A stretch of DNA of 64,000 nucleotides from Phellopilus nigrolimitatus (lineage: Eukaryota; Basidiomycota; Agaricomycetes; Hymenochaetales; Hymenochaetaceae), in the NCBI GenBank assembly GCA_021029095.1, contig JAJOHG010000021.1, positions 434,001-498,000 of the forward strand, in the 5' to 3' direction. This document shows positions 1 to 14,131 of the stretch, in pieces (the stretch's first letter is position 1; every line of letters begins with the position of its first letter). The position numbers were made by a program, and so were the translations under genes. The notes beneath the pieces were generated by a model that did not search any database, was not told the origin of the DNA, and was given only the letters and a program-made list of their open reading frames with translations.

Positions 1-756
1 GTGGAACAGTACTTTGTTACGAAGTAAGCACAACTGGCATGTGTGGCTAATTGGATCTTAGATGCGCATGGCAGTGTACAGAATTCATTATTCACCTCCA
101 ACATGCGGATGACTTGCCTGTTGTCAATGTGGGAACAAGACCAAGGAAATCTTTGTTCCCGCCGAGCTCTGCGAGATCGAGCTGGGCCAGCAATACGCAG
201 GTATGCTGTCCGAGCGCGAAACTCTGGAAATGGCAAAGTACACATTGATGCCACCGCTCGCCAATGCTAAGACGATCGTTGAGTAGGGAATCAAAGTACT
301 GGGCCTGCGCGAGGGCGCGCCGTTCATACAGGGCTTCGGGATCGAATGTTCCCTCGACATGGCGGTCGTCCCTTCGCACCTGCACAGCTCTCTCAAAGTA
401 ATCTGCTCGTCTGGCTCTCTCATCGTCACCAATGGATACTGGGATACTCGCGACGTGCACTTTCACCGAGCCGCGCTGCTTACTCGCGCCACCATTCTCG
501 TCCTTGCAAACGGCGGGCACGAGAACTTCGGGGATTCCTCTGTTGTGGCGAGCTGCGATGAGGAGTTCATGCGCTATCCCGCAAGTCTAGGCCTCCAGGA
601 ACACAGCAAAGAGGCGAGTTTTATAACCCTTTTATTCTTGTCTTTCACGATGACATTTCGTACACGAGGTTATCGAGCGGCTTAATGAATATTAGATCAC
701 TCCAAAAGTACATTATTGTGCTCCGCGGCGGCGTCTCCGATGACCAGTTCGACCAG
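1..756 (+). pseudogene. Argonaute fragment (PAZ end, linker, scrap of PIWI), decayed
   Basis: The plus strand encodes pieces typical of Argonaute in the right order. First comes the end of a PAZ domain (DLPVVNVGTR around 107-136, then AELCEIELGQQY around 160-200). The linker with the hallmark DVHFHRA follows around 450-475, then a late piece, VSDDQFDQ (about 733-756), resembling the PIWI VSEGQF motif. Reading needs a one-base frame change between the first two pieces. An in-frame TAG lies at 284-286, and nearly all of Mid and PIWI is missing between about 590 and 690. A normal donor (gtatgt) follows 756. Argonautes bind small RNAs for silencing; this copy cannot encode one. Its 5' part lies outside the window. 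Confidence 0.75.
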
Positions 757-825
757 GTATGTCATGTTGCAGTGACACTCACCATTGCCTATGGCACACT
801 GTCAACTTAAATCATCCAAAAAAAC

Positions 826-965
826 CCATTTATATAGTTTTTATTCTCATTTATCTAGATGCCTGTGTTCTTATATATACTAAAGCAAATGGCAAAGTTT
901 GACTGAGGAAAAAAAAAAAGGAATCGTAATTTGCCATGCGCAGCAATGGCCCACTACCAAAGTCA
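826..965 (+). repeat. Short dispersed repeat between the Argonaute relic and Prp43
   Basis: The segment with a run like atatatactaaagcaaatgg followed by a gccatgc..agcaatggccca block recurs at about 26090-26170 and 47365-47460, where it is part of the module upstream of copies E and I. Here it stands alone in the short gap before Prp43. It includes an A-rich run near 909-919. It may contribute promoter sequence, but nothing more is visible. Confidence 0.6.
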
Positions 966-1133
966 AAGGCTAGGAATTGGACACACCTTGAACTTGAAGA
1001 GAAAGGTGTACGAGAGCTACGCTGCTGACGTGACTATTACGTGATAAACATGTGATCCGCAGCTTTACTGTGAGTTCACGCCCGAAGTCGAGGACGAGCT
1101 CAACGACAGAGCTTGCTCCGAACGACAACATAC

Positions 1134-3984
<2,851 letters not shown>

Positions 3985-4580
3985 GTCGTTAGATTTGAAC
4001 CTCAATCTCAGCAATACATTGTAGTTCGATTCCTTTGCACGTCCAATCAACAGTTATTTCTCTCTGGCACAATTGGCACATTTTTGGAAAACAAATCCTA
4101 TGCAATAAACCTAGAATCTAGCTGGCGTCCACAAAAATTAGCATTGATTTCATTTTCGAGCAGTCTCATTATTTCTTCAAACAGCTTCACTTGAATTGGA
4201 CGCCGCCAGCTAATAGTTCGGAATATCGCACCTTCAACATCTCAACTCTCCAGTGTTCCAGCCTGAACGCAACAGTGATGCATCTCGAGCGTGCACTATA
4301 TCTCGGAGCACATAGTTCAGGTTTGCGCACTCTAACCTAGCATGCGGAAAATGCACTGGCATATTGATGCTGGTGAGCACTAGACTTCCAGTACATTTCT
4401 GTCCCGCCTACTATCGTCCATGCAATCTACATCTCCAAAGAAAATCGGCCGCGTATGGGTCCATCGCTTCTCGCAAGGCAACAACTTACTACCTAAGAAA
4501 GCTGTAGCGGAAACCTTGATCGAGAAGCTTAAAAACATAGGAGCTTCAGAATTACCTACCTGCTTCTTTGTTTTCAACAG
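3985..4580. other. Intergenic, convergent 3' ends
   Basis: Prp43 (plus) and the F-box gene (minus) converge here. The DNA is AT-richer than the flanking exons, and no reading frame resembles a known family. It probably holds both 3' untranslated regions and terminators, but no specific signal can be singled out. Confidence 0.5.
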
Positions 4581-6238
4581 TCAGTCGTAATATTCCAACA
4601 AAACGTACTCTTTCGTCGGGCCGGGACAAGTGGCTCCGCTGTTGTAATCGAGGTCGATCCAAGTGATCCTGCTGCGACCTGAAACACGCTTTGACTGTAG
4701 CAAGCCACCCGGGTTGCCTGACCACAGGCTCGCAAGTGTCAGGGCGTGGTAGCTAGTATCAGAGTGTCGAATTTCGGCGAAGTACAGAATCCGTCCGCTT
4801 TTCGACATTTGAATGTCGATATCCCAATGATCGACTGGCACTTGATATGGCTGGGAACAGCTGTATCGGATAAAGGAAAAGGATTGAGTTTCTTTGTCCT
4901 TCACGAGACAGATAATGTGTGCAATAAGATGTGAGCCGCCTGATTCTTGAATATGTGTGCTGGGCATTGACGAGAGGACAGAGATTGTACTGATAAGCTC
5001 GTCTTGACCGTTGTAGTTCCCAGGGATGCTCGAAGGCACGTACGGCCCGTGTAGTGTCACGGCTTTCATTTGGAGCTTTGTATGTGTAGAACCTGACAAT
5101 GTTACGGACATGTCGATTGTGATTTCTGTAGAGAGAAAAACATTGATATCTGTCATTGTCGATTTCCCCATAGTTGCCTGACTGAAAATGTCACTAAGCG
5201 ATGCAATTGCTAGCTTCACATCGGAATTTTCTGCTAAACGGTCTGCAGCAACATGAAAAACGGTAAAGAGAAGAGATCCATCGATGATTTTTATGTCGAA
5301 GATAAACATGGAAGCCTAAAAGCAAATCAGATAATGGCTGACTGGATTGTATTGACTCCACTTGCGGTCACTGTAGCAAATACCATCACTCCTGTCTCCC
5401 AATTGACAAAGATGAAATGTCTTGTTGTAGCCACGACGATAAAATGCCCACGCATGCAAATTTTCCGATTGCACGATTCCAAGGTATCTTCAACAGGAAC
5501 TGTTTTTGTACACCTCACTACCGGGAGGTTCTTGCGGAAGTTGAACTCAACGACCTCGATAAGTCTAAAATGTGGGATGAGAATGGTCGGGTAACGGTGC
5601 AAAGGGCATAAAAACATACAGCTGAGTATTGGTGAGGAATACACAATAAGCGACCATCAGTGACGTCCTATCATTTGTATACTGACAGGTCATGTTAATC
5701 GGTGGCCTCCGTTCCGGCGCTTGCCATGCATACTTAATGCTCTGTGCTTGCTTCTCTTCAGACAAGTCCCAGCATTGAATATGCCCGCCTTCGCGTTGCA
5801 AGTAGCCAATCAAGTGTCGCCTGCCGGGTGGAAACCGCAGCAGCTTGGGTCTGCCGCCAACTTCCATCTTGATCGTGCTCGTAACACGCGGATTGACGCT
5901 CGACCAGTTGTAATGTCCTCGTACTGCGCGTACTACATGGTCACGTAGTTCTTCATCTGTGAGCTCATCCGCGGAATGACTCTGTGAAATCTGTGGAGCG
6001 TGCTCGAGGTCCGCGTTTCGCCAAAAGTAAAGCCAGACTGATCGTATGGAAACGACGTCCTGGAGGTGCTTGCTCGTCTAGTGATAAATTCCGATGAAAA
6101 CATTTCTATCAGCTGCGGAATCTCAACAGACTGACTAAGGTAAACTGTACGTGCCATCTCAATCTTTAGTGCATCGACGACGCGACAAAAAGAAAGAATC
6201 TTCAGGAGAATATCCGTAGGAGATTTGTTGAATCTCAT
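4581..6238 (-). CDS. F-box protein of the expanded agaricomycete family
   Basis: F-box proteins recruit substrates to SCF ubiquitin ligases. The N-terminus (from 6238) reads as an F-box: PTDILLKILSFCRVVDALKIE. It is followed by the WLYF..ADLE segment and EELRDHVVRAV (about 6020-5930). A beta-propeller-like body comes next: GRRHLIGYLQREGGHIQCWDLSEEK, then an exon with FIFVNWETG near 5400. The large last exon (about 5300-4581) ends VLLEYYD, typical of these proteins. Exons are separated by short introns near 5610-5640 and 5300-5330. The junction between exon 1 and exon 2 (about 6150-6040) is unclear, because one frame runs through while the family-like frame starts after a cag near 6043. The substrate is unknown. 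No in-frame stop is needed inside the spliced model, so it may be functional. Confidence 0.7.
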
Positions 6239-7478
6239 CGCGATGCGTAGCTGTTCGAACTGCTTAATTCACAGGTGATTTAAGGAAGAAGGAAAGATGT
6301 CGTTTAGAAATCCGCACATCGACGAACTGATATCAATTTCGTCACGTGTACGGTAATCAATCCGCAGAGTGAATAATCGTGAGAGCGATCCTATAAGTTT
6401 TTATATATAACATGCACAGCGGTCAAGAGACCCGATAATAAGAGTTAGTCGGATGCATCCCACGCGTACACGAAGGCCCTCCTGTTCGTCTCTTTTTCAG
6501 ATCAAGATTAGAGGATCCAGACGCAACTGAAAGGATTGGTGCGCTGTCCCGCTACCGGAGCATCCCGCGTGCTCATGAAAGACTAAGGACAGAAACGCGC
6601 AGGGGCGCGTGAGTTGGAAAACACGTATAAGAGACGTGGTCAGAAGCAGGCTCGGCACCGTACGGAAGCATCTACGCGCCAGGCGCGCAAAGCAGTCTGA
6701 GAAGGCGAAGCAGCAAGGAAAAGAGGAAATAGAAGGCATGCTTCGCGGCGTGGATGGATACGCTGGGAAGGAAAAGAATGGATTGGAGTATCTTTCGTTT
6801 GTTCTTCTCGTTTCAAAGTTGCTAACGATGTTTGCGTATGTTGCTGTTGAAATGGGGCGTGGGACAAATGATGACGACTGGAGCTGTGTCATCAAAGGGC
6901 CTTAGTCATCGTCTTTTTCGGGTCGCTCATTCGTTCCTCTTCTACGTGTCTCCTATCATATCCTTTTGTTGCTCGGCTGAGTCGCCCGGATAGGCTCTCA
7001 TGTCCGTGATGAACGGTCACCCTGGACCGGCACGTCTTTTAATTATCAACGTCATAGAGTGTGTACCGGCTTCTCTGTTCTCCTCGAATTGACCAATTCG
7101 CTCGTGGTTTCAGTGAACTTCGAGGTGTACAGTGCGAGAGGGTGGCCAAACGCGGATCGTCGTTTCAAAAGCGTTGCTGCTCGAGAGGGTCGCGACACGG
7201 AGTGATCTTCCTATGACTTTTCGATACGATACTATGATGCGCTCTTTCCTTCTAACAGCCTCATGTTCTAATTGTCCTCTAACGCAAATCAAAACTCATG
7301 CAGGCGCTCTTTTAGCTTCGCCCTTGGAACCAGTTATGCAAAAGCTCGACGCCCCTTGACGGCGGCCAGCGCACGTAGGCGGATCTTCTAGCGGAGGAAC
7401 ACGTGTTTTTATTCGAAGACTCGTTCTCCTTGGGGGTGAACATCGTTCATTCCAAGACTTACAGTCCTTTAAACCTGC
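6239..7478. other. Gene-poor stretch; one unsupported small ORF
   Basis: This contains the upstream region of the F-box gene (TATA-like tatatata near 6400) and the 3' side of copy A. An ORF at 6609-6905 (plus, 98 codons) has a basic N-terminal helix-like half and a hydrophobic C-terminal segment (LEYLSFVLLVSKLLTMFAYVAVE). It matches nothing I recognise, and the opposite strand has overlapping ORFs of similar length, so I do not call it a gene. Confidence 0.4.
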
Positions 7479-9152
7479 TTACAAGGCGTCGGGCTTGGGG
7501 ATATTGACTGACGAGATCCCATTCGCATATTGATTAAGGTAGTTCGACATAGCCTTGTCTGAAACATGCGTCCATCATTCAGCTTTCCGCAATTAAATGG
7601 AAGGCAAACTCACAGGCGATGACGGCCTCATTAATCGAAGTCTTCATATAATGAGGCATGTCCTGAATAAACGGAAATGTCAGTTGCATACCTAAAAAGA
7701 GTCAGAATGGAATTTATCCACTCACAGCATCATTCGCACCGCTTTCGAGCCAGCGCTTGATCCTCCGCGCATCATCGATTACGGAATTCCAGAGCAAGGA
7801 CAGGATAGAGATGTTTTTGTTGAAGAGGGTAAGGTCATTTTCACCGAGAGTTTTGAGCTTTTCGCGAGTTGCTTTGATGTCACTGATTGAGGCGGCCAAC
7901 GCATTGATGTGTGTTTGCTTGCTTTCAATCTGTCCTTTTTTGGCTGAGAGCAGTGAAAGGGAGAGAGGTATAAGACGGACTCTGGCGGAACGAGGGTGTG
8001 GAGAGACAACTGACATGTGATGGAACTGGCCAAGGCAGCCGTGGCAACGGCACTTAGTCCTGCAATGATCAGGCCGCCGACCTGAGCTACTTATCAGGAC
8101 ATCTCGAAAGTCAGATGAGAAACGTAGCCCGGGTGTTGACTTACAATGACATAGTTTGCATACGGGATCGGCATTGTAGCCAAGATGCTGATCACCGGCA
8201 ATGTGAAAGTCGCGACCGAACCAATCGAGAAGAATGTAGTTTCAAGGGAAGACAGCTCGCTTTTCAGATTCTCCAAATCCTTACGTGCTTGCTCGAGCTC
8301 TTTGGTGTCTGCATCCTCCTTATCAAAGGCCCAGTCACGGAAAGAACCTGTGAACACTGCGAAATCGACCTTGAGCTTGTCAAATTTTTTGTGCATGTCA
8401 TCAGACTGTGTGGAAATGCCGTTGACGTCCTGCATACCGAGGGTGCATCAGGTGACGAACTGGGTAGAAAGAAGATCGCTTGGCAACTCACATTGATAAA
8501 GTTCTGGATTTTAGTCGTCCTAAACTCAGTAGTGAGAGTTTTGTCATTGCACATAGGAATAAGAACAGCGTCAAAGCCTTACAGTATCTTCTGTCAGCTA
8601 GTTCAACGCAAAATGATGGAAATTCTTGCATCAGACTTACGATGACTATCAACGGCAAAGTCGATAGCAAGATCCTTGCTGTTGTGCACAACCCCACGAA
8701 ATGCCTGCAAGGAATGAAAAGACAAGTGAGTTAACGAGTAAACCCCGCAGTGAGAGCAAGTGTCATACTTGATTCAAAGTTCTAAATCTCGGTGCGAATG
8801 GACCACCTGCTGGCGGAGGATATTTCGCATCAATCGTCGTCAGCGTTCTCAGAGAGTTAGTGAACATGGTCTCGATTGCGTTACACGCTGCGGCAGCGTC
8901 TGCAGCAGCGGTTGTAAGGTGGGAGGCTGCCGATGGAGTTGACATCGTCTTGACCATGCCGGCATGGAAGATGGGGTCTTCAATCGGCTTCAAGTCATCG
9001 ATCTTGCCAGCATTGGCAACGAGGATGTCGATTTCGTACTGAGGAAGCTGATTGACGGCGTCGATGACCTCCTGAGGCTTTGGGTTGGACCCGAGACGCT
9101 GCTCGAGGCGTGCAACAACAGACTCGTACGAGGGAGGAGCGTCGGAGGGCAT
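7479..9152 (-). CDS. Copy A: helical hydrophobic-hairpin family protein (type 2)
   Basis: Starts at 9152 (MPSDAPPSYES) and ends with the stop at 7479-7481. Exon 1 is 8769-9152 and exon 4 is 8145-8430; the family's eight-exon layout is kept with short GT-AG introns. N-terminal features are a PPSY motif (residues about 5-8) and the family block QYEIDILVANAGK. Exon 4 gives a charged helical arm (DKEDADTKELEQARKDL) leading into a hydrophobic stretch (SIGSVATFTLPVISILA). Exon 5 gives a second hydrophobic stretch (GGLIIAGLSAVAT). Exon 6 is a returning helical arm (SISDIKATREKLKTLG) ending in LESGANDA. The block after NAG (FHAGMVKTMS) and CNAIETMF place it in type 2. No stop or frameshift is visible. 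The TATA-like ttatatagc lies near 9213. Function unknown; the architecture suggests membrane insertion by a helical hairpin. Confidence 0.8.
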
Positions 9153-9428
9153 GTTGGTGACTGAATACAAAAGCAAGTACGAGTGTTGAAGTCAAACAGA
9201 GCGGCCACGAGCTTATATAGCGATGCCGAACACGCACCCCGAGATTTCCTCTTCTTCCTCCGAGGAAAACATTTACTATTTTGGACGTAGGATGTTGAGA
9301 AGCGGCCAAGTCTTACGGCTACTAATACAAGTACGCGAGGTCGAGATTGCAGATGAGGTTACTCTAGAGCTTGAATAGACTCTTTTCACCAAAGCACCAC
9401 GGGCTTATCAGTCCACACTGCCGATGTC

Positions 9429-9747
9429 AGGGCTCCGCACCGTAACGTATACGGATGCGGCCATATTCCGCATTCTATGGCCTTGGTACGTCCTATTTTA
9501 GTTAACAGACTATGTGAGCACCTGTAAAATGTTCATTGAACGCATTCAAAAGATACAGGGTCAAGAAGAACTCAGCATAAATGCTAATTTTCGACGTCCA
9601 GCAAGTACGTTTGGCGGTCGTATGTGCGATGAATATGGTCTGAAATTTGCGATCCGTATTTCGAGCGATTCGAGTGTCTTGTGATATGGATATGGCATCA
9701 TATACGGTACGGCCGTAACCCGCAACACGGTTACGGTGCGAAGCCCT
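9429..9747. mobile_element. Short TIR element (MITE-like), about 320 bases
   Basis: The left end agggctccgcaccgtaac (9429-9446) is repeated inverted at the right end (9730-9747) with one mismatch. The sub-terminal DNA is rich in the same gtatacgg/ccgtaac words on both sides. The interior has no coding capacity, so it would need a transposase in trans. The same termini occur on the longer element at 51316-52005. I cannot see a clear target duplication here, possibly because of decay. Confidence 0.75.
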
Positions 9748-10509
9748 AGTTTACACTGGAAAACGCCGTTTTCCCTTTATGTGATCTGCATACAAAATGA
9801 GAAGTAGACTTGCTCCCAAACATTGGGACACTACTTACGAAGTTCTCTTATGACTGGGAATGAGGCGCGAATCTAGAGTGCAGGTGTGGTTCGTATGAGG
9901 GAATGTCAAATGTCGAAACGCCAATAGTCGGTCACCTGGCCTGCTTCCGTGAAAGGTATGCAACCAAGGAAGCACGACCTCATTCCGGTGTACCTGATGC
10001 AAGGACTGCACAAGCATAATCTAAAATGTTCTGAATTCCATGAAAGGACAGACACTGTCTTCGCAAGGCATTTCATTGAGAAATTGGGTTAAAGATCAAA
10101 CACATTGAGTTTGACAAGCCTTACGACCGCTTTGCCCATACCGCGTGTCGTGTATCTGACCAAGTCCGCACTTGCTTGTACTCCCCGTATGTAGCCTTCT
10201 ATGGATGTATGTCCGTCCACTGAAGAGTCATCCAGTGTAGAATAGTTGCCAATGAATTCACATACACACTGTAGTATACATCATGCACACGTGAGCGCAA
10301 GTGTAAGGAGCCTGAGGTTGCGCCATACTCGTGGAAGGGCGTGTCCATGCGGCGCGTCGTCCCACTTCCCGCAATGTCCGTGTTCCACCGAAAGCGCCTC
10401 TAAAGCAGGTGGAACCGTCACGGAGAAAAATGAGTTAATGGGGTGCTGGTCTTCCTTATGTAATTCATATGAATCATATACTCGCGTGCCGATTGCACGT
10501 GCAAGTTTT
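9748..10509. other. Spacer with degraded upstream-module sequence
   Basis: About 9790-10000 shows diverged similarity, in the orientation seen beside copy J, to the module upstream of copies E, I and J. Shared words include a gtcacctggc..gcttcc..tgaaaggtatg block that also occurs near 26240-26270 and 58925-58955. The rest, including an ORF at 10246-10515, resembles nothing I know. Confidence 0.5.
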
Positions 10510-10996
10510 TGCTAGCGATAGCTTGGTTTGTCGTCATTTAGAAACAGGTACATACGTTTAGCTTTCATCCATTATCAATGTCTCTGACAGGTTCTTGGAA
10601 GTATCGTGAAACACAATAATGCACGTGTCCCTCCCGAGATCCCAAGTTGATCAGACTTTTGGGTCGTCGAAAGCCCACCAGGCGGGCACCATCAGCCGCG
10701 GTCTAGTCTTGTATCGCTTTACCGCACATGCAAGTCCTAGAAAAGCGTTGCAGAGCCCGGGCTCTACCGGGAGATAACCATCGGTGACGCCTACGTAAAA
10801 TCTAGGAGATCAGGCGAGATTGTTGCCCCTCTCCTTGCGCGGACACTCTCGGCAAACAAGAACCTCGCGGCGCTCGTCGGATCTCTGTTTTTTGGTACTG
10901 ATAATCACAAAGAAGTCGAGTACCTCGCACATGTCCAGATCCTAGCTGCGAGTGCGAATGTAGCGCATGTGGTCATCTATGGATACAGCAACGGCA
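10510..10996 (+). pseudogene. F-box/LRR-type gene fragment, 5' part only
   Basis: This plus-strand segment is a near copy of the minus-strand sequence at about 38850-39345. It begins at the gcgatagctt..cgtcatttagaaacaggta stretch and continues through the F-box-like region (RVPPEI near 10640). It runs on to the segment encoding HVVIYGYSNG (about 10965-10995). It carries indels and a TAG at the codon that is TGA in the other copy. It stops abruptly at about 10996, where permease 3' sequence begins. It is a truncated duplicate with no coding capacity. Confidence 0.75.
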
Positions 10997-11326
10997 CGCC
11001 TCCGCTGCCCTACTATCTGTAAGTGCGCGCTGGACACTAGTTTCGGTTCCGTCTCGCACGGATTCTCAATCGCGTCTCTAGGTACTGCATAATCGGCATC
11101 AGCGTGCTGATCGCGGGCATCGTGTATTGGGCAATATGGCGTGTCGTGCTACCGCGCGTTTAGGTACGAGCTTGTGCCGGAAAAGGTGACACCCAGCGAC
11201 GGTACGGTCGTCATTGTTGTGCGTCTGCCCTTCCCTCTTATCTCCTCCCGTCTTCACTCGATTATGCTGATTACTAAGTGTCCTACCTATAGTTTCAGAG
11301 AAAGAAGCTCCAGTGAGCCGAAAGGT
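10997..11326 (+). pseudogene. 3' tail of the Mup1-like permease, duplicated
   Basis: This matches, in inverse orientation, the last exons of the permease at 17747-18060: the PPLPYYL end of one exon, an intron, the transmembrane segment YCIIGISVLI, then YELVPEK, DGTVVIV, a final intron and the short last exon. A small deletion at about 11155-11165 (gcgcgtttaggtac instead of gcgtgttcaggtac) brings in a TAG. Its 5' edge abuts an F-box fragment, so it is a passenger on a duplication rather than a gene. Confidence 0.8.
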
Positions 11327-11450
11327 AATGCTTCCAGTGCCTCTCGAGTGCTGTGCTCATACCGTTTACCGTGTATTGAACGACAAACTCGACTGAGGTT
11401 CCGCTCTCTGCTCGTAGCTCCTCGTGTAATATAGATAATATGGTTGGATT

Positions 11451-11473
11451 GGGGGGGGGGGGGGGGGGGGGGG
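11451..11473 (+). repeat. Run of 23 G
   Basis: An uninterrupted G homopolymer in the left inverted arm. The matching place in the right arm (about 17612-17625) has an ordinary ccatccatccc stretch, so the tract arose or expanded after the duplication. Its exact length is uncertain in any assembly. Confidence 0.9.
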
Positions 11474-12463
11474 TTCGAAACACGTCGTTTTGCATTGAAA
11501 GTCATCCGCATGCGGTGCTGAAGGTCTGTAGGGCGAGGTCGGATTTGCTTCATATCGTCGACACTTCTCAAGTTATGGACGAGCCCGCTTTACAGTACAT
11601 CCCCGATATTTCAATCATGTCGCGCCGGTCAGAAATTAAGGGCTTATTCCTTCTTCCAGTGTGTGTGTATTTTCTTTTGCTTGTGAATTGCAAGGTGGGG
11701 GGCTTACATGAAAAGGCTCAGAAAGACAGACTTTGTTATCTCGTGGAATTCAGAAATTAAAAAGACCATGTCAGACCCGGAGAAGTCGCCATGCTGACGG
11801 CTTCTGCAGTGCCAACCTAAAGAACGTCTCGAGATTCGCGCCTCGTGCCCAGGTCGCAATAGAACCTCCGTAGTCAGCATCCTAATTCTCGGTCCGCATC
11901 AACATGAAGCAAATCCAGATCACATGAAAAGGAAACAGGCAATGGACATCTTCACAAGATGAGTGGATACAGTTGGCATCGGCAGTGTGGAATAGACAGC
12001 CTGCGGTGATTTCGTGTCAATTTGATGGATTCACAAGCTCTAGGGCAGTCTTGCCTGCAAACGCGACCCCCTCGAACCCGTCAAACAGACAGCGAAGACC
12101 AACCGTACTGGTATGTCACTGTACTCCGATGATTTTACGTGCTCTAGAGTAACCTCGACGGCAAGCTCGACTCTTTTGTACCTGTAATAACTGTCAAACA
12201 GACAGCGAACAGTATACATACGACTTGACGGCTTCTCGACATCCTGCGACTAAAGCGGCAAACCATTTTCGAGAAGAAGGAAGAGGATGTCTCGACGCGT
12301 ATGCTTGATGTCCTGCTTCTCAAGAATTTCTCCAGGCTGCATCAGGGAAATTGGTGGTAGCATTGTTGTATGAGCGTTGTCCATTTTGTTTTTCACTTTA
12401 CCACTCACTTCTCGTCTCAGCCCTTGTACTCGCTTTTACACTCACCATTCATTAAGGTCCAAC

Positions 12464-14131
12464 ATGTCCTCCGATGCGCCTCCCTCGTACGAGTCTATCG
12501 TTGCACGCTTCGAGCAGTGTCTTGGGTCCAACCCAAAGCCTCAGGAGGTCCTCAACGTCGCTAAACAGGTTTCTCAGTACGAAATTGACATCCTCGTTGC
12601 CAATGCTGGCAAAACGGCGGATTTGACGCAGGCCGAGGAAGCCGCCTTCACGGTCGGCGTGGCCAAGACGCTATCGTCTCAGGATGCCGCCCTGAAACTT
12701 AAAACAGTTGCTGCCGACGCTGCGGCCGCATGTAGTGAAATTGAAACCATGTTTACCAACCTCACGAGCACGCTGGCAAGTATCGACGCGAAGAATATTC
12801 CACCGAAAGAGGGCGCCTTCGTCCCGAGATTTAGAATCTTAAATCAAGTATGTCGCCTTCTTTCACTGTCACTTTGAAGCTTGGAAATGTGCTCACTAGT
12901 TAATATCCTTGCTCTTTCCATTTTTGCAGGAGTTTCGCCAGATCGTGCACCTCAGTAAAGATCTCGCCATTAAGATCTCCGTCTATGGTTTGCGTAAGTC
13001 CGGTCTAAGTATTATAAGTCATGTCGCGTTGTATTTGTTGACGGAAGGCACCATAAGGCTTTGACTCGGTCATTATTCCTATCTGCAAGGATAAATCTCT
13101 ATCCACTGAACAGAGGAAGGAAAAACTCGTGGAGTTCATTAATGTACGCTTTTACGTCATCTTCTTTTTTAACTGATAACTTATATGTATGCAGGACGCT
13201 GACTCCTTCCGTGGAGAAGTTGGAACCATAGAGAAGAATTTCAGCAATCTCAAAACTAATTTTGCTACATTCCTCAGTTCCTTCGGTAGCTGGGCTTCCG
13301 ATAAGGAAGGCGCGGACACCGAAGAGCTCAAGCAAGCGCGTAAGGACTTGGATCAGCTGAGAATGGAGGTGTCTGAACTCAGAGCTGCCCTCCTTGCGGT
13401 TGGTTCTCTCGCTGCTACCTCATTGCCTGTAACCGCAATCTTGGCTTACCTGTCATGGCCTTTCGCGGAGTTCGTCATAGTAAGTAAATACTCGGGTCAC
13501 AGCCTTCATCTACTGTAGTTGCTGCACCTGACAAGCATTGTAGCTCGGTGGTTTGATCTTCGCGGGTTTAAGCACCGTCACCGTCTTGGGTCTGGCCATT
13601 TCCTACTCATGTAAGTCCTATTATACGTTCCTTCTTATCCTGACATATCTCCTTTATTTCTCTTAGCCAAAGTAGGTCAAGTCGAAGCCAAGCAAGCGCG
13701 CATTGACTCCTTGGTCCAATCGATCAACGACATCAAGACGACACGCGAGAAACTTCGATTACTCGGCACAGAAAACCTGCCCCTTTTCAACCATAACATT
13801 TCTGTCCTGGCCTTGCTCTGGACATCCGCGCACAACGATGCTAATGCGATCAAGAAATGGCTTGAGAGCGGTGCGAAGGACGCCGTGAGTGAACATAACT
13901 CACCTCTGCCCTTTCAAAGCTACTTATGACAGTTCTGTTGCTCAGGACATGCCCGAATACATGTTGATCTCGGTCAATGAGGCCGTCAGCATCTGTGCGT
14001 TTTACTTATCCTTCCCCTTTTGCTGTGGTGATAAACCTGACCAATAAACACATGCTTCAGACAAGACAATGGCAGGCTACCTTCGCCAATACGCGGACGG
14101 CATCGCATCAGTCAATATTCCAAAGCCGTGA
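12464..14131 (+). CDS. Copy B: helical hydrophobic-hairpin family protein (type 1)
   Basis: Starts at 12464 (MSSDAPPSYES) and stops at 14129-14131 after VNIPKP. It keeps all eight exons with GT-AG borders. Exon 1 ends at about 12847, and exon 4 begins near 13195 with charged arm DKEGADTEELKQARKDL. The hydrophobic hairpin segments are LLAVGSLAATSLPVTAILA and GGLIFAGLSTVTVLGLAI. The return arm is IDSLVQSINDIKTTREKLRLLG. The penultimate exon encodes MPEYMLISVNEAVSI. FTVGVAKTLSSQDAA in exon 1 marks type 1. It converges with copy C and lies inside the inverted duplication, so B and C are probably sister copies. No lesion was seen. Function unknown. Confidence 0.82.

Larger units (their letters stand above)
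10997..12463 (+). repeat. Left arm of a large inverted duplication (upstream of copy B)
   Basis: The permease tail, the G-tract region, the stretch 11660-12330 and the segment before copy B are mirrored on the minus strand at about 16513-18060 before copy C. Landmarks are the gtttcgaa..cgtcgttttgcat stretch (11474 against 17585-17610), gtcaatttgatggattcacaagctc (12017 against about 17010) and tctcgacgcgtatgcttgatg (12290 against about 16680). Including copies B and C, each arm is about 3.2 kb, with the centre near 14.5 kb. Confidence 0.85.

Noticed and set aside
6497..6905. Opposing ORFs of 98 and 132 codons between the F-box gene and copy A
   Set aside because: No family resemblance, and each strand is open only because the other is. 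There is no splice or promoter support.
7132..7359. Paired ORFs near 7.1-7.4 kb
   Set aside because: Short, overlapping on both strands and not repeated at any other family copy.
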